Of a DNA stretch of 64,000 bases, positions 19,418 through 28,794 are shown in pieces. Origin of the DNA: Motilimonas sp. E26 (GTDB taxonomy: Bacteria > Pseudomonadota > Gammaproteobacteria > Enterobacterales > CBDFNC01); assembly GCF_021278025.1 (NCBI RefSeq), contig NZ_JAIBHJ010000003.1, positions 186,975-250,974 on the forward strand, in the 5' to 3' direction. How positions within the stretch are numbered: position 1 is the first letter of the stretch; each line of letters opens with the position of its first letter. The notes under the pieces were generated by a model that saw only the letters and a program-made list of their open reading frames with translations, did not search any database and had not been told where the DNA came from. The position numbers were made by a program, and so were the translations under genes.

Positions 19418-20418
19418 TGGCTCATCTCCGCCAGTTTGTTTACTAAGGCCAGCGGCTCACCGCTATTCATGGCGGCGAGGGCAAGCTCTGCGCCGTGCTT
19501 AAAGTTATCGGCTTTACCATTGAGCACTAACAGCGCGGCAACGTTAATCGCTACTGCACTTTGTTGGCCCGGTGTGCCTTTGCCTTGGAGTATTTTTTCA
19601 ATAATGGCTTTGTTTTCTGCTGGTGTGCCGCCAAAGATCGCCTCGATTGGGTACTCTTCAAGGCCAAAATCAGCCGGCGTGACTGTGTATTCTTTAATAA
19701 TGCCATCTTGCAATTCAGCTACTTGCGTTGGGCCATGAAGGGCAAACTCATCCAGCCCTGAGCCATGAACCACCATCACGCGCTTCATGCCTAAGGTTTT
19801 ATGCACCTGTGCAATGGGGCGCAGTAAGCTTGGGTCGTAAACGCCATTAAGCTCTGTTTGTGGCCGAGCAGGATTCACCAGTGGGCCTAGTACATTAAAA
19901 ATGGTGCGGGTTTTTAGGGCGGCGCGAACCGGGCCGGCAAAGCGCATGCCGGCGTGATATTGCGGCGCAAAAATAAAGCAGACATTTAGCTCATCTAAAC
20001 AAGCTCTGGCCACTTCGGGGCTCATATCAATGTTGATGCCAAAGGCGCTAAGTAAATCAGAAGCGCCTGATTTACTTGATACACTGCGACTGCCGTGTTT
20101 ACACACCTTTAGACCACAGGCAGCGCCAACAAAGGCGCTGGCGGTTGAAATATTGATGGTGCCAAAGCCGTCACCGCCGGTACCGACTATATCGGTGAAG
20201 GCATAATCAGGGCGAGGGAAGTCTTTCGCGCTTTCCAGTAAGGCTGACGCTGCGCCGGTAATTTCCTCTGGCGTTTCGCCTTTGAGTTTTAATGCGGTTA
20301 ATACCGACGATAAAACAATCGGGTCCACTTCGCCTTTGATGACTTCACGGAAAAACTCATGGCTTTGCTCAGCGCTGATGTTTTTTCCATCGAGTAGTGT
20401 TTCTAACATATTGCTCAT
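19411..20418 (-). CDS. trpD: Anthranilate phosphoribosyltransferase TrpD
   Basis: 335 residues. Transfers phosphoribosyl from PRPP to anthranilate. The PRPP-binding GTGGDGFGTINIST and KHGSRSVSSKSGASDLL motifs are intact. It is a stand-alone TrpD, not fused to the glutaminase as in E. coli, since trpG is separate and 10 bases upstream. ATG start at 20418. Confidence 0.97.
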   Translation of the reverse strand: MSNMLETLLDGKNISAEQSHEFFREVIKGEVDPIVLSSVLTALKLKGETPEEITGAASALLESAKDFPRPDYAFTDIVGTGGDGFGTINISTASAFVGAACGLKVCKHGSRSVSSKSGASDLLSAFGINIDMSPEVARACLDELNVCFIFAPQYHAGMRFAGPVRAALKTRTIFNVLGPLVNPARPQTELNGVYDPSLLRPIAQVHKTLGMKRVMVVHGSGLDEFALHGPTQVAELQDGIIKEYTVTPADFGLEEYPIEAIFGGTPAENKAIIEKILQGKGTPGQQSAVAINVAALLVLNGKADNFKHGAELALAAMNSGEPLALVNKLAEMSQC

Positions 20419-20428
20419 TGTGCTGTCC

Positions 20429-21037
20429 TTAGCTCGCTGGCTGCGAAATGAGATCTAAACTGGCTTCAAGCAGCTTAGCGCCTTCGCTGGTCAAAATAGA
20501 CTCGGGGTGGAATTGAAACCCGATCACCCGATCTTGCTCTTGATAAATAGCCATGGGCATGTCGTTAAAGCTGGCGACAATTTTAAGGCTATCGGGCACA
20601 AAAGTCCCGACTAAAGAATGGTAACGTGCTACCGGTAAGGGCTGAGTTAACCCGGCGAACATACGATTGCCGCAGTGATTAATGTCAGACGATTTACCGT
20701 GCATAATTTCTTCTGCTGGGCCAACAATGCCGCCATAGTGTTCAATTAAGGCTTGATGGCCTAAACATATGCCCAAAATAGGTACTTCACCACGACACAA
20801 TTGGATCAACTCCGGCATGCAACCTGCTTCAGATGGACAGCCGGGGCCGGGTGATAATACCAGAACCGAGTCTGGGATAGCGTCTATCTCAGCTTTAATT
20901 TTGCTGGCATCCACGCTGTTGCGATAGATTTTGACTGGGTGGCCTAAGCTGCGAAATTGATCCACTAGGTTGTAAGTAAATGAATCAAAATTATCCAGTA
21001 ACACAATGGTGTAAAGGCTTTGATTTGAATTAGACAT
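20429..21037 (-). CDS. trpG: Anthranilate synthase glutaminase component TrpG
   Basis: 202 residues from ATG 21037. Class I glutamine amidotransferase that supplies ammonia to TrpE. The nucleophile is in [17 protein letters not shown], the oxyanion loop is [13 protein letters not shown], and the catalytic His-Glu pair is in [15 protein letters not shown]. The start overlaps the trpE stop by eight bases (ATGTCTAA). A longer frame to 21076 is not used. Confidence 0.97.
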   Translation of the reverse strand: MSNSNQSLYTIVLLDNFDSFTYNLVDQFRSLGHPVKIYRNSVDASKIKAEIDAIPDSVLVLSPGPGCPSEAGCMPELIQLCRGEVPILGICLGHQALIEHYGGIVGPAEEIMHGKSSDINHCGNRMFAGLTQPLPVARYHSLVGTFVPDSLKIVASFNDMPMAIYQEQDRVIGFQFHPESILTSEGAKLLEASLDLISQPAS

Positions 21038-22622
21038 TGCTAACCGCCTCCAATGTAGTGCCGTGCGCTTGGGCAATGGCGTTTAACACGGCCGCGGCTT
21101 TGCTGCGGGTTTCATCTGCTTCTGCTTGGGGTTTTGAGTCATAAACCACCCCCGCGCCTGCTTGCACATGGGCGACTTGGTTTTGTACAAAAGCGGAGCG
21201 GATCACGATACACGTGTCCATTTCGCCTTGACCGGTTAAGTAACCTACGGCGCCGCCATAGCTGCCGCGGCGCTGTTGTTCTGTTTGACGAATCAGCTCT
21301 GAAGCGCGAATTTTCGGCGCGCCGGTTAAGGTACCCATATTCATACAAGCCTGATAGGCGTGCAGCGCGTCTAAGTCACTGCGCAGTTTACCCACCACCC
21401 GTGACACTAAATGCATCACATGGCTGTAACGGTCAACTTTGAGTAAGTCGGCCACATGGCGAGTGCCGGGCTCGGAAATGCGCGCCACATCGTTACGTGC
21501 TAAATCCACTAACATTAAATGCTCAGACATTTCTTTTTTATCAAGGCGTAGCTCTAATTCAATGCGGCCATCAAGGTCTTTATTGATGCTGCCATCGGGA
21601 TTAAAACCACGACGACGGGTGCCTGCAATCGGGTAGATTTCTACGTCATTAGACTGGTGGCAGTACTTAATCGCACTTTCTGGTGACGCGCCAAACAACA
21701 CAAAATCACGGTCGTTTAAATAAAACATATAAGGGCTAGGGTTGGTTTCTTTTAACTTACCGTAAGCGCTTAATGAACATGGGCACTCCAGTGAGAAGCT
21801 ACGTGAAGGTACCACTTGAAAGATATCACCCTTGCGGATATAGCTTTTCAGGGTTTCAACCTGACGGCAAAACTCAACATCAGAAACATCAACGCTGACC
21901 TTGCTGGTCACGATATCGGTGGTGGTAATGGGCTGAGAGGTAAAGTTTTCACAGAGAGTAGCGATGTCTTGCAGGCGTTGTTCGATGTTGGCTTGGTTGG
22001 CTTGACTATTTGGCCCGCTAAACACTGAACCTATCAACTCACATTGTTGTTGCTGGTGGTCTTGCAGCAGCAAGGTTTCAGCGACATAAAATAGGTAATC
22101 TGGGCATTGATTGGTGCCGTTTGGCACGTCTGGCAAACTTTCAAAGGTGCCGATAAAGTCATAAGAAAACGCGCCGCCGATAAACAAAGCCTCATTTAAG
22201 TCGGACTCGGTTTTCACTGTGTTGATGATGGTGCGTAGGCCGTCCACTGGGGAATGAGACTTTAATCGAGTGTCTTCGTCTGAATCTCTATCTGGCGCTG
22301 GGAAGGTTAATGTTAAACGGCGTTCATTGAGTTCAACTGCCACGTTTGATTCAAACTGCTCAGTTAAAAATACCAACAAGTTATAGCCATTATCCGTTAA
22401 CGCTTCCATGGTCACGTTTAAGCCGTGGCAAGCAATGCGCACAGCGGCATCAAGTAGCATTAAACTTTTTAAGTCGGCTTTACTGTCTATTTCTGCGGAA
22501 TCGAGTAGCAAGCTGTTATCACCGGGGCGGCTCAAGGCTTGGTATAATGGCAGCGATTCCGTGCTGTATTGGCTGTGCCTGCGTAAGGTGGCAAGTTCGC
22601 CTGTGTATCCTGATGTATTCAT
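21030..22622 (-). CDS. trpE: Anthranilate synthase component I TrpE
   Basis: 530 residues. Converts chorismate plus ammonia to anthranilate. The chorismate-binding C-terminal half has [34 protein letters not shown] and [12 protein letters not shown]. An N-terminal regulatory part, with [10 protein letters not shown] in the region where E. coli TrpE binds tryptophan, suggests feedback inhibition. First structural gene of the operon, 185 bases downstream of the leader peptide stop. Confidence 0.97.
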   Translation of the reverse strand: MNTSGYTGELATLRRHSQYSTESLPLYQALSRPGDNSLLLDSAEIDSKADLKSLMLLDAAVRIACHGLNVTMEALTDNGYNLLVFLTEQFESNVAVELNERRLTLTFPAPDRDSDEDTRLKSHSPVDGLRTIINTVKTESDLNEALFIGGAFSYDFIGTFESLPDVPNGTNQCPDYLFYVAETLLLQDHQQQQCELIGSVFSGPNSQANQANIEQRLQDIATLCENFTSQPITTTDIVTSKVSVDVSDVEFCRQVETLKSYIRKGDIFQVVPSRSFSLECPCSLSAYGKLKETNPSPYMFYLNDRDFVLFGASPESAIKYCHQSNDVEIYPIAGTRRRGFNPDGSINKDLDGRIELELRLDKKEMSEHLMLVDLARNDVARISEPGTRHVADLLKVDRYSHVMHLVSRVVGKLRSDLDALHAYQACMNMGTLTGAPKIRASELIRQTEQQRRGSYGGAVGYLTGQGEMDTCIVIRSAFVQNQVAHVQAGAGVVYDSKPQAEADETRSKAAAVLNAIAQAHGTTLEAVSNV

Positions 22623-22730
22623 TTTAACTCCGATATAATTAACATTTTGTTTTTATAGGGTTTAGTTGTTAATTCACCATCGCCAATTGTGTTTTTTTAC
22701 CTGTATTTGCATTTCAACCGTCCTGATACG

Positions 22731-22759
22731 AAAAAAGCCCGCTTAGTTGCGGGCTTTTT
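22731..22759 (-). terminator. trp attenuator terminator (segments 3:4)
   Basis: On the minus strand, AAAAAGCCCGC and GCGGGCTTTTT flank a six-base loop and are followed by Ts. It lies between the leader peptide and trpE, so it would end transcription before the structural genes when tryptophan is plentiful. Segment 3 (22749-22755 within it) can instead pair with segment 2 at 22801-22807. Confidence 0.9.
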
Positions 22760-22797
22760 GTCGGTTTTCTTTAATATATTTTACATATAACAAACCA

Positions 22798-22822
22798 CAC
22801 AACCCGCTTATTCTGGATTGTG
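22798..22822 (-). promoter_or_regulatory. trp attenuator segments 1 and 2 (pause and anti-terminator)
   Basis: On the minus strand, CACAATCC (22815-22822, inside the leader peptide right after the Trp codons) can pair over eight bases with GGGTTGTG (22798-22805). The overlapping GCGGGTT (22801-22807) can pair with AGCCCGC in the terminator (22749-22755). These are the competing 1:2 and 2:3 helices of a classical attenuator, read directly from complementarity including G-U pairs. Confidence 0.8.
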
Positions 22823-22861
22823 CCACCACCAAATTAGAGAAGAATGTGTTAAATTATGCAT
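22808..22861 (-). CDS. trpL: trp operon leader peptide TrpL
   Basis: A 17-residue open frame, MHNLTHSSLIWWWHNPE, with three consecutive TGG codons near its end, sits 185 bases before trpE and just upstream of the attenuator hairpins. Stalling at the Trp codons when charged tRNA-Trp is scarce would cover segment 1 and free segment 2 to form the anti-terminator. The ribosome-binding site is weak (a GAAATCGCCGAG context), as is common for leader peptides. Confidence 0.88.
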   Translation of the reverse strand: MHNLTHSSLIWWWHNPE

Positions 22862-22942
22862 CTCGGCGATTTCGTTACATGAATGATGCCTAATTCTTCT
22901 TTTATTTGACCTATAAAGTCAAGTTATATTTATGGATAATTG

Positions 22943-23797
22943 ATGTTAATCGACTTTCACTCACATACCACTTCCTCAGACGGGTTGTTATCACCTGCTG
23001 AACTCGTACAGCGAGCCGTTGAACGCCGAGTCGATGTATTAGCCATTACCGATCACGACACGACCGCGGGTATTGCACCCGCTCGCCAAGCGATTGCAGA
23101 GCTTGATTTGCCGTTAACGCTGATTAATGGCATTGAAATTTCATCGGGTTGGGAAAACCATGAAATTCACGTGGTGGGATTGCGTATGGACATCGACCAT
23201 CCTGCTTTGCAGGCGTTTATTCAGGGCCAAAGTGAAAAACGTGAAGCCAGAGCCATTGAAATGGGGCTGCGCTTAGAAAAAAAACGCATTTTGGGTGCCT
23301 ATGAGGGAGCAAAAGCGTTAGCGGGTGATGCAGCCATAACACGTGCCCATTTTGCCCGCTACATGGTTAATGCCGGTATTGTTGACTCATTCCCCAATGT
23401 GTTTAAAAAGTATTTAACCAAGGGAAATCCGGGTTATGTGCCATCGAATTGGCCTGAGTTAGCAGAGGCCATTGCGATCATCAAACAAAGTGGTGGGGTG
23501 GCGGTATTGGCGCATCCTACCCATTATAAGTTGTCAAATAAGTGGCTAAAGCGTTTACTTAACGACTTTAAAGCCGCGGGCGGAGATGCCTTAGAGGTAG
23601 CGATGTCACAACAATCGCCACAAGACAGAGTCAATCTAGCGCAATGGGGCAACGATGTTGGCCTTAAAGCCTCGCAAGGGTCTGACTTTCATTTAATCAG
23701 CAGCTGGTGCGATCTGGGCCGTAACCTATATTTACCTAAAGATGCTGAGCCAATTTGGCAAGATTGGCCTGAAATTTTAGCGTTGAGCGAAGCTTAG
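22943..23797 (+). CDS. rnm: PHP-domain 5'-3' exoribonuclease RNase AM (YciV/TrpH)
   Basis: 284 residues from ATG 22943 (a TTG immediately precedes it). The PHP metal-site motifs are complete: DFHSHTTSSDG at the N-terminus, AITDHDTTAG near residue 38, and VLAHPTHY and SQGSDFHLI later. The E. coli homologue trims 5' ends of rRNAs and degrades short oligonucleotides. It is divergent from trpL/trpE, an arrangement conserved in enterics, with the two starts about 80 bp apart. Confidence 0.92.
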   Translation: MLIDFHSHTTSSDGLLSPAELVQRAVERRVDVLAITDHDTTAGIAPARQAIAELDLPLTLINGIEISSGWENHEIHVVGLRMDIDHPALQAFIQGQSEKREARAIEMGLRLEKKRILGAYEGAKALAGDAAITRAHFARYMVNAGIVDSFPNVFKKYLTKGNPGYVPSNWPELAEAIAIIKQSGGVAVLAHPTHYKLSNKWLKRLLNDFKAAGGDALEVAMSQQSPQDRVNLAQWGNDVGLKASQGSDFHLISSWCDLGRNLYLPKDAEPIWQDWPEILALSEA

Positions 23798-23827
23798 CGT
23801 AGGCAAGAACATTAATAATAAAAAAAG

Positions 23828-23854
23828 CACTCACCTTAGATTTGTTGGTGAGTG
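23828..23854 (+). terminator. Stem-loop between rnm and yciO
   Basis: CACTCACC and GGTGAGTG form an eight-base stem with an 11-base loop, preceded by an A run but followed only by TAAAAG. It could be a weak terminator or an mRNA-processing structure between two genes likely in one transcript. Confidence 0.45.
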
Positions 23855-23872
23855 TAAAAGTAGAGGATTGAG

Positions 23873-24493
23873 ATGAGTCAGTTTTTTTATGTACACCCAG
23901 ATAACCCACAAGCACGCTTGATTAGCCAAGCGGTTGAAATTATTCATCAGGGTGGCGTAATTGTTTACCCTACCGATTCTGGCTATGCCCTAGGTTGTCA
24001 ATTAGGCGATAAGGCAGCAATGGAGCGAATTTGTAAAATTCGTCATATCGATAAGGATCATAATTTTACTTTATTATGCAAAGACCAATCGGAATTAGCA
24101 TCTTATGCCAGAGTCGATAATGCCGCGTTTCGTTATTTAAAAAATAACACCCCAGGTGCTTATACCTTTATTTTCAAAGCGACCAAAGAAGTGCCGAAGC
24201 GTTTAATGAACCCAAAGAAAAAAACCATCGGAATTCGTATTCCAGACAACAATATAGCCTTGGCATTACTTGAAAAACTGGGTGAGCCATTGATGTCTTC
24301 TAGCTTAATTTTACCTGGTAACGAGCACACTGAATTTGACCCTGAAGAAATCCGTGACAAATTAGAGCGCCATGTTGAGCTGATTATTCATGGTGGCTTC
24401 TTATCTGAAAAACCAACCACAGTGGTGGATTTTTCAGAAGGTGAGCCAGAAATTGTTCGCCGTGGATCGGGCGATCCATCGGCATTTGAGTGA
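23873..24493 (+). CDS. yciO: YciO, YrdC/Sua5-family protein
   Basis: 206 residues of the L-threonylcarbamoyladenylate synthase fold. GGVIVYPTDSGYALGCQ, KIRHIDKDHNFTLLCKD and the KxR-like active region (PKKKTIGIRIPDN) are present. YciO is the paralogue of TsaC, and its physiological role is less well defined than that of TsaC. No C-terminal Sua5 domain. It is between rnm and rluB, the usual place. ATG with GAGGATTGAG upstream. Confidence 0.9.
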   Translation: MSQFFYVHPDNPQARLISQAVEIIHQGGVIVYPTDSGYALGCQLGDKAAMERICKIRHIDKDHNFTLLCKDQSELASYARVDNAAFRYLKNNTPGAYTFIFKATKEVPKRLMNPKKKTIGIRIPDNNIALALLEKLGEPLMSSSLILPGNEHTEFDPEEIRDKLERHVELIIHGGFLSEKPTTVVDFSEGEPEIVRRGSGDPSAFE

Positions 24494-24782
24494 TTTAGCA
24501 TTACGAAGAAATTAAAGTGGTGAAAAAATCAGCTTTGGTGGTGATTTTATTAAGTGATTTACGCCAAAGCTGGTACAATTTGCGCCCTTTGATTTGACTG
24601 CTGTGAAGTAGGCATACACATCTGCTAAGCGCATACCCTGTGTAGGTTTATATCCAAGCAACTTCAAAACCGATTTGTGTTGGCTATGTGTTTATTTCTA
24701 ATCATAAATTTTAATAGCCAATAAAAAATGATGGGTTTGCAGTGTTTTCATTACACTGCGCCAATGAGTGTTAGGAATAACC

Positions 24783-25646
24783 ATGAGTGAAAAGATTCAA
24801 AAAGTGCTTGCCCGTAGTGGCGTAGGCTCTCGTCGTAAAATGGAAGAGCTGATCCAAGCCGGTAAAGTAAGTGTTGACGGTAAAATTGCCACCTTGGGTG
24901 ATCGCGCCGAAGCCGACCAAGTGATCCGAGTGGAAGGCCGCATTATTGCAACCAAAGCAGAAGAAGACGTGGTGTGTCGTGTGTTGATGTACCATAAGCC
25001 GGAAGGCGAGCTTTGTACGCGTTTTGATAGCGATGGCCGCGCCACGGTATTTGACCGCTTACCCCGTATTTTAGGCTCGCGCTGGATTGCGGTAGGGCGT
25101 TTAGATATTAACACCGCTGGTTTGTTATTGTTCACTACTGATGGTGAGCTAGCCAACCGCATGATGCACCCAAGTCATGAAATTGAGCGTGAATATGCGG
25201 TGCGTGTATTTGGCGAAATTGAAGATGAAATGTTGGCGCGCTTGAAAGAAGGCGTACAACTTGAAGATGGCATGGCTTCTTTTAGCAAGATCAAAAAGTC
25301 TGGCGGTGAAGGCATTAACGAATGGTTTAACGTTACCTTAAGTGAAGGGCGTAACCGTGAAGTAAGACGTTTGTGGGAAAGCCAAGGCATGCAAGTTAGT
25401 CGCTTGATCCGCGTGCGTTACGGCCAACTTAACTTACCAAAGTCGCTGCCAAAAGGTGGCTGGATGGAACTACCGCTAAAAGAAGTGAATGCTCTGCGTA
25501 GCTCAGTTAACCTTGCGCCTGAAACCGAAACCAAGGTAAAAGTAGATAAGCGCCCAGCGCGCACGCAAAATACCCGTATTCGCCGTTCGGTGAAAAAACA
25601 CCAAATGAAGCAAAACAGTGAGCGCAAAAAAGCGCGCAATCGTTAA
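24783..25646 (+). CDS. rluB: 23S rRNA pseudouridine(2605) synthase RluB
   Basis: 287 residues from ATG 24783 with TTAGGAATAACC upstream. The frame extends five codons to GTG 24768, which I reject. An N-terminal S4 RNA-binding domain ([24 protein letters not shown]) is followed by the RsuA-type catalytic domain, with the catalytic Asp in [20 protein letters not shown] and the ending [14 protein letters not shown]. The tail is basic and rich in Lys/Arg. The 289-bp gap upstream shows no other gene. Confidence 0.93.
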   Translation: MSEKIQKVLARSGVGSRRKMEELIQAGKVSVDGKIATLGDRAEADQVIRVEGRIIATKAEEDVVCRVLMYHKPEGELCTRFDSDGRATVFDRLPRILGSRWIAVGRLDINTAGLLLFTTDGELANRMMHPSHEIEREYAVRVFGEIEDEMLARLKEGVQLEDGMASFSKIKKSGGEGINEWFNVTLSEGRNREVRRLWESQGMQVSRLIRVRYGQLNLPKSLPKGGWMELPLKEVNALRSSVNLAPETETKVKVDKRPARTQNTRIRRSVKKHQMKQNSERKKARNR

Positions 25647-25661
25647 TTTTCACCTACGACC

Positions 25662-25688
25662 GAAAACCTGCTGCGGCAGGTTTTTTGT
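25662..25688 (+). terminator. Terminator after rluB
   Basis: AACCTGC / GCAGGTT stem with a four-base loop, then TTTTTTG, 15 bases beyond the rluB stop. Confidence 0.88.
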
Positions 25689-25888
25689 TTTTTGGCTGTT
25701 TGTCATTTACCGAACCCAGTCACGTCACTGAGCACATTCAGCGTGAGTCACTTAGGTATATTCACCCGAAATTTGACCTGTAACTCGGTTTAACCAGTTT
25801 TGCTTGATGGTAAAGCTAGCGTTAGCAGGGGGGTTGCGGGTAAAATCTGCGGCATTATTTTTTCAAATACAGATCGAGAGAGAACGAG

Positions 25889-26614
25889 ATGGGAAGAGCT
25901 TACCAGAACCGTAAAGATTCGATGGCTAAAACAGCCGGAATGAAAACCAAGGTTTATTCGAAATACGGTAAAGAAATATACGTAATAGCAAAAAATGGTG
26001 GCCCCGATCCCGACACCAACCTCTCCCTAAAACGTATTATTGAAAAGTCGAAAAAAGACCAAGTGCCTACTCACGTTATTGAACGTGCAATTGAAAAAGC
26101 GTCAGGTGCTGGCGGTGAAGATTACTCTCACGCTCGCTATGAAGGCTTTGGTCCTGGTGGCTGTATGGTGATTGTGGATTGTTTAACTGACAACACCAAC
26201 CGCACCCATATGGAAGTGCGTCAAGCCTTTTTGAAAAACGGTGCTAAATTAGGTGCACCTGGCTCAGCGGCACATATGTTTGATCACTTAGCTATTTTGG
26301 CATTTAAGGGTGAAGATGACGAAGCGGTACTTGAAGCGTTAATGATGGCCGATGTTGATGTGACTGACATTGAAAACGAAGATGGCGTAATCACGGTATT
26401 TGCACCGCACACTGAGTTTTACAAAGCCAAAACAGCCCTAGCTGAAGCCATGCCTGATGTTGAGCTTGATGTAGAAGAGATTACCTTCGTACCACAAACC
26501 GAAGCGCCGATTACCGGTGAAGACGTTGCGGTGTTTGAAAAATTCTTAGACATGCTAAATGATTGTGATGACGTACAAGATGTTTATCACAATGGTCAGG
26601 TTGAAGAGGCATAA
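25889..26614 (+). CDS. YebC/PmpR-family protein (YeeN type)
   Basis: 241 residues. [20 protein letters not shown] is the YeeN-type N-terminus, distinct from the [14 protein letters not shown] of YebC, which is also encoded in this window at 54695-55438. The three-domain YebC fold is intact ([29 protein letters not shown]). Members act as DNA-binding regulators or relieve ribosome pausing; which one applies here cannot be told. ATG start with GAGAGAGAACGAG upstream, and its own terminator follows. Confidence 0.85.
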   Translation: MGRAYQNRKDSMAKTAGMKTKVYSKYGKEIYVIAKNGGPDPDTNLSLKRIIEKSKKDQVPTHVIERAIEKASGAGGEDYSHARYEGFGPGGCMVIVDCLTDNTNRTHMEVRQAFLKNGAKLGAPGSAAHMFDHLAILAFKGEDDEAVLEALMMADVDVTDIENEDGVITVFAPHTEFYKAKTALAEAMPDVELDVEEITFVPQTEAPITGEDVAVFEKFLDMLNDCDDVQDVYHNGQVEEA

Positions 26615-26637
26615 GCCTAAACAACACTGACAATTGA

Positions 26638-26664
26638 AAAAGCCGGCATTTGCCGGTTTTTTTT
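26638..26664 (+). terminator. Terminator after the YeeN-type gene
   Basis: CCGGCA / TGCCGG stem with a two-base loop, preceded by an A run and followed by eight Ts. Confidence 0.92.
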
Positions 26665-26826
26665 GTCGGAAAATAACAGCGAAGGCCCTACAAGGCCGAT
26701 AATTGATTGTTTACTATAGATAAAGATGATGTAAATATTATGGGTATGTTTTCGACGCCGTTTTGGGGCGTTTTGTGACCCCATAATGGGAGCTAAAAAG
26801 CTGTTAGGTTAATGGAGCCTCAATCT

Positions 26827-27063
26827 ATGAAGTTTGTATGCCCAAGCTGTGAAAGACCAATCTATAACCGCAGAATCGAGAAGTGTGAGTTTTGCGGGGA
26901 TGCTTTACCAAACGAGTTATTGTACTCACAAAATGATGTCGATAACCTAGATAGGCAGCAAGCAGAATCCTTGAAAAGGCAAACTAATACATCAAGTAGT
27001 TTATCTGGTGGTGGAGCTGACTTTTTCTCAATTGATTTTGGTGATTCTGGTGGCTGTGATTGA
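26827..27063 (+). CDS. Small zinc-ribbon protein, function unknown
   Basis: 78 residues from ATG 26827, with GGAG eight bases upstream; an in-frame ATG at 26812 is also possible. The N-terminus carries two cysteine pairs (CPSCERP and CEFCG) forming a zinc ribbon. A polar linker and a Gly/Ser/Asp-rich tail ending GDSGGCD follow. I recognise no family. AT-rich compared with the flanking core genes, and it begins an accessory stretch. Confidence 0.5.
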   Translation: MKFVCPSCERPIYNRRIEKCEFCGDALPNELLYSQNDVDNLDRQQAESLKRQTNTSSSLSGGGADFFSIDFGDSGGCD

Positions 27064-27089
27064 GAATACGCAAAAGACAGGACACCCTC

Positions 27090-27105
27090 CTAAATTTGAA
27101 GCTTG
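27090..27105 (+). repeat. 16-bp direct repeat, left copy
   Basis: CTAAATTTGAAGCTTG occurs here and again at 27662-27677, flanking the 144-residue orphan gene. The left copy also forms part of a hairpin (TTGAAGCT at 27096 with AGCTTCAA ending at 27124). Confidence 0.8.
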
Positions 27106-27186
27106 TCACGTCTGCCAGCTTCAACCACCAAGTGCACCAGTTAAAACGACCAGTTAAACCTTTACCAGGATTGTTTCAAAACATAT

Positions 27187-27621
27187 ATGAACGAAATTGA
27201 TTTCTCGAATATAAAATCGATTGAAGCGTATAAGCTTTTTAGATCGGCAAATGGATTAGATCTAATGAGGAAGAAGTTAGGTGATAAAATGCCAAGCTTC
27301 GAAAAGATTACATATGATGACTTTGGCGTAGAGAGCACACATGAAATTAATGGGTGGCTAAGGAAGCGGAAAATAGCAATGCTCATTAAATCTTTACCAA
27401 GCGGTACTGCTATTAGATGTCATACACCAGAGGTCGGTTTAAATATCCTATCAACGGATAACGTTAGAACTGAACTTACTATAAGCTGGGAGTGCAATTC
27501 GATTAATTATAGGATTGGTGCAAAACAAGGACATTATTCCTTTGATTCGGAGTCGTCGACTGCACTAAAATTGAAGGAATTTATTCAAAAAATAATGGGG
27601 ACACCCAGTGGGCCGAGCTAA
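27187..27621 (+). CDS. Orphan protein, function unknown
   Basis: 144 residues from ATG, no signal peptide and no membrane helix. It is mixed alpha/beta with a charged N-terminal half and ends KIMGTPSGPS. No recognisable motif or family. Its codon use is more AT-rich than the neighbouring core genes, and 16-bp direct repeats lie on either side, so recent acquisition is likely. No clear ribosome-binding site precedes the ATG, so the start is uncertain. Confidence 0.45.
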   Translation: MNEIDFSNIKSIEAYKLFRSANGLDLMRKKLGDKMPSFEKITYDDFGVESTHEINGWLRKRKIAMLIKSLPSGTAIRCHTPEVGLNILSTDNVRTELTISWECNSINYRIGAKQGHYSFDSESSTALKLKEFIQKIMGTPSGPS

Positions 27622-27661
27622 GTCGGTAGAAGATTTGAGGTAACAGTATCTGGATAACCAT

Positions 27662-27677
27662 CTAAATTTGAAGCTTG
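27662..27677 (+). repeat. 16-bp direct repeat, right copy
   Basis: Identical to 27090-27105. The rest of the 208-bp gap before the next gene (27622-27829) shows nothing else I can name. Confidence 0.8.
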
Positions 27678-27829
27678 CCAATTCCCATGGGTGACTTTAA
27701 AGAGCCGATAAAATGCATCTTTAAGATTGAAGTTGAGGCATAGAGGTAATGCCCAGCATATTTTGAGGAAAAAGCGTGTTTGACTACTCGGCAAACACGC
27801 TTGTAATGAGGCAAGCTGGATTGTGTTAC

Positions 27830-28792
27830 CTAGATAGTTGGCGTTTGTGAAAAGTGTTTAATCGCAAACTCAACGCGCTGCTCTGGCGTCATCTTCTTAT
27901 TCCCAAGGCTTTCAACTAACTGCAACCGCGGCAGTAATCCGGCACCATTGGCCACTTGAATGGCTAAGCCGGGGCGGGCGTTAAGCTCAAGTAGCATCGG
28001 ACCTTTATCACGGTCTAACACCATATCAGTGCCAAGATAACCTAAGCCCGACATTTCGTAACAGCTGGCAGCAAGGCGGATCAATACATCCCATTGTGGC
28101 ACTACTAGCTCGTTAAGGGCTCGATTGGTGTCTGGGTGATGAGTGACAGGGTCACCAAATTGCACCGCATGGAGCGCTTTTCCGCTACCTATGTCGATGC
28201 CAACCCCCACCGCACCTTGGTGTAAATTAGCTTTACCGTCAGAGTCTGTGGTAGACAAACGCATCATAGCCATCACCGGGAAGCCTTTAAATACGATAAC
28301 ACGTACATCGGGTACCCCTTCGTAGCTAAAGCCATCAAAGGCGGTATCAAACTCAATCAGCGCCTCTATCACTGCTACGTCTTGTGCGCCGCCAAGGCTG
28401 AATAAACCGGCCAAAATGTTAGACACATGACGCTCAAAGTCTTCATGGGTCTCTTCGGCGCCATTTGGCTTATAGTATCTATCGTGTTCAACCTTAGTGA
28501 TAACCAAGATACCTTTACCGCCACTGCCTTTCGCAGGTTTGATGACAAAGCCGCTACGGCCTTTAATCAGCTCTGCCACTTTGCCTACTTCAGCTTGCGA
28601 GCTGATCACCCCAATGAGTGCGGGTACAGTGACTTTTGCATCTTCTGCGATAATTTTGGTTTTTAACTTATTATCTACCAAAGGGTAGAGCGAACGCTTG
28701 TTATAACGGCCAATATAATGACCGTTACGTTTGTTCATCCCCATTATGCCCTTGGCTTTAAGCTTAAAAGGACTTGCTAGTAAACCAAACAT
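27830..28792 (-). CDS. Alpha-L-glutamate ligase-like ATP-grasp protein
   Basis: 320 residues with an ATP-grasp core like that of RimK: FVIKPAKGSGGKGILVI (ATP-binding lysines and loop), DVAVIEALIEFD, and the metal-binding LLELNARPGLAIQVANGAG. Families of this type form amide bonds using ATP, often adding glutamate. The substrate here is unknown. The start is two bases after the stop of the inactive-transglutaminase gene, and with the retropepsin gene upstream this forms a conserved three-gene module. Confidence 0.85.
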   Translation of the reverse strand: MFGLLASPFKLKAKGIMGMNKRNGHYIGRYNKRSLYPLVDNKLKTKIIAEDAKVTVPALIGVISSQAEVGKVAELIKGRSGFVIKPAKGSGGKGILVITKVEHDRYYKPNGAEETHEDFERHVSNILAGLFSLGGAQDVAVIEALIEFDTAFDGFSYEGVPDVRVIVFKGFPVMAMMRLSTTDSDGKANLHQGAVGVGIDIGSGKALHAVQFGDPVTHHPDTNRALNELVVPQWDVLIRLAASCYEMSGLGYLGTDMVLDRDKGPMLLELNARPGLAIQVANGAGLLPRLQLVESLGNKKMTPEQRVEFAIKHFSQTPTI

Positions 28793-28794
28793 GA

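Noticed and set aside
24640..24690. TATATCCAAGCAACTTC resembling one end of the MITE-like family
   Set aside because: No matching inverted repeat is found nearby, so the resemblance is probably chance.
24494..24782. scpA/scpB expected between yciO and rluB
   Set aside because: The gap is only 289 bp and contains no coding frame. These genes must be elsewhere if present, and the absence alone is not informative.
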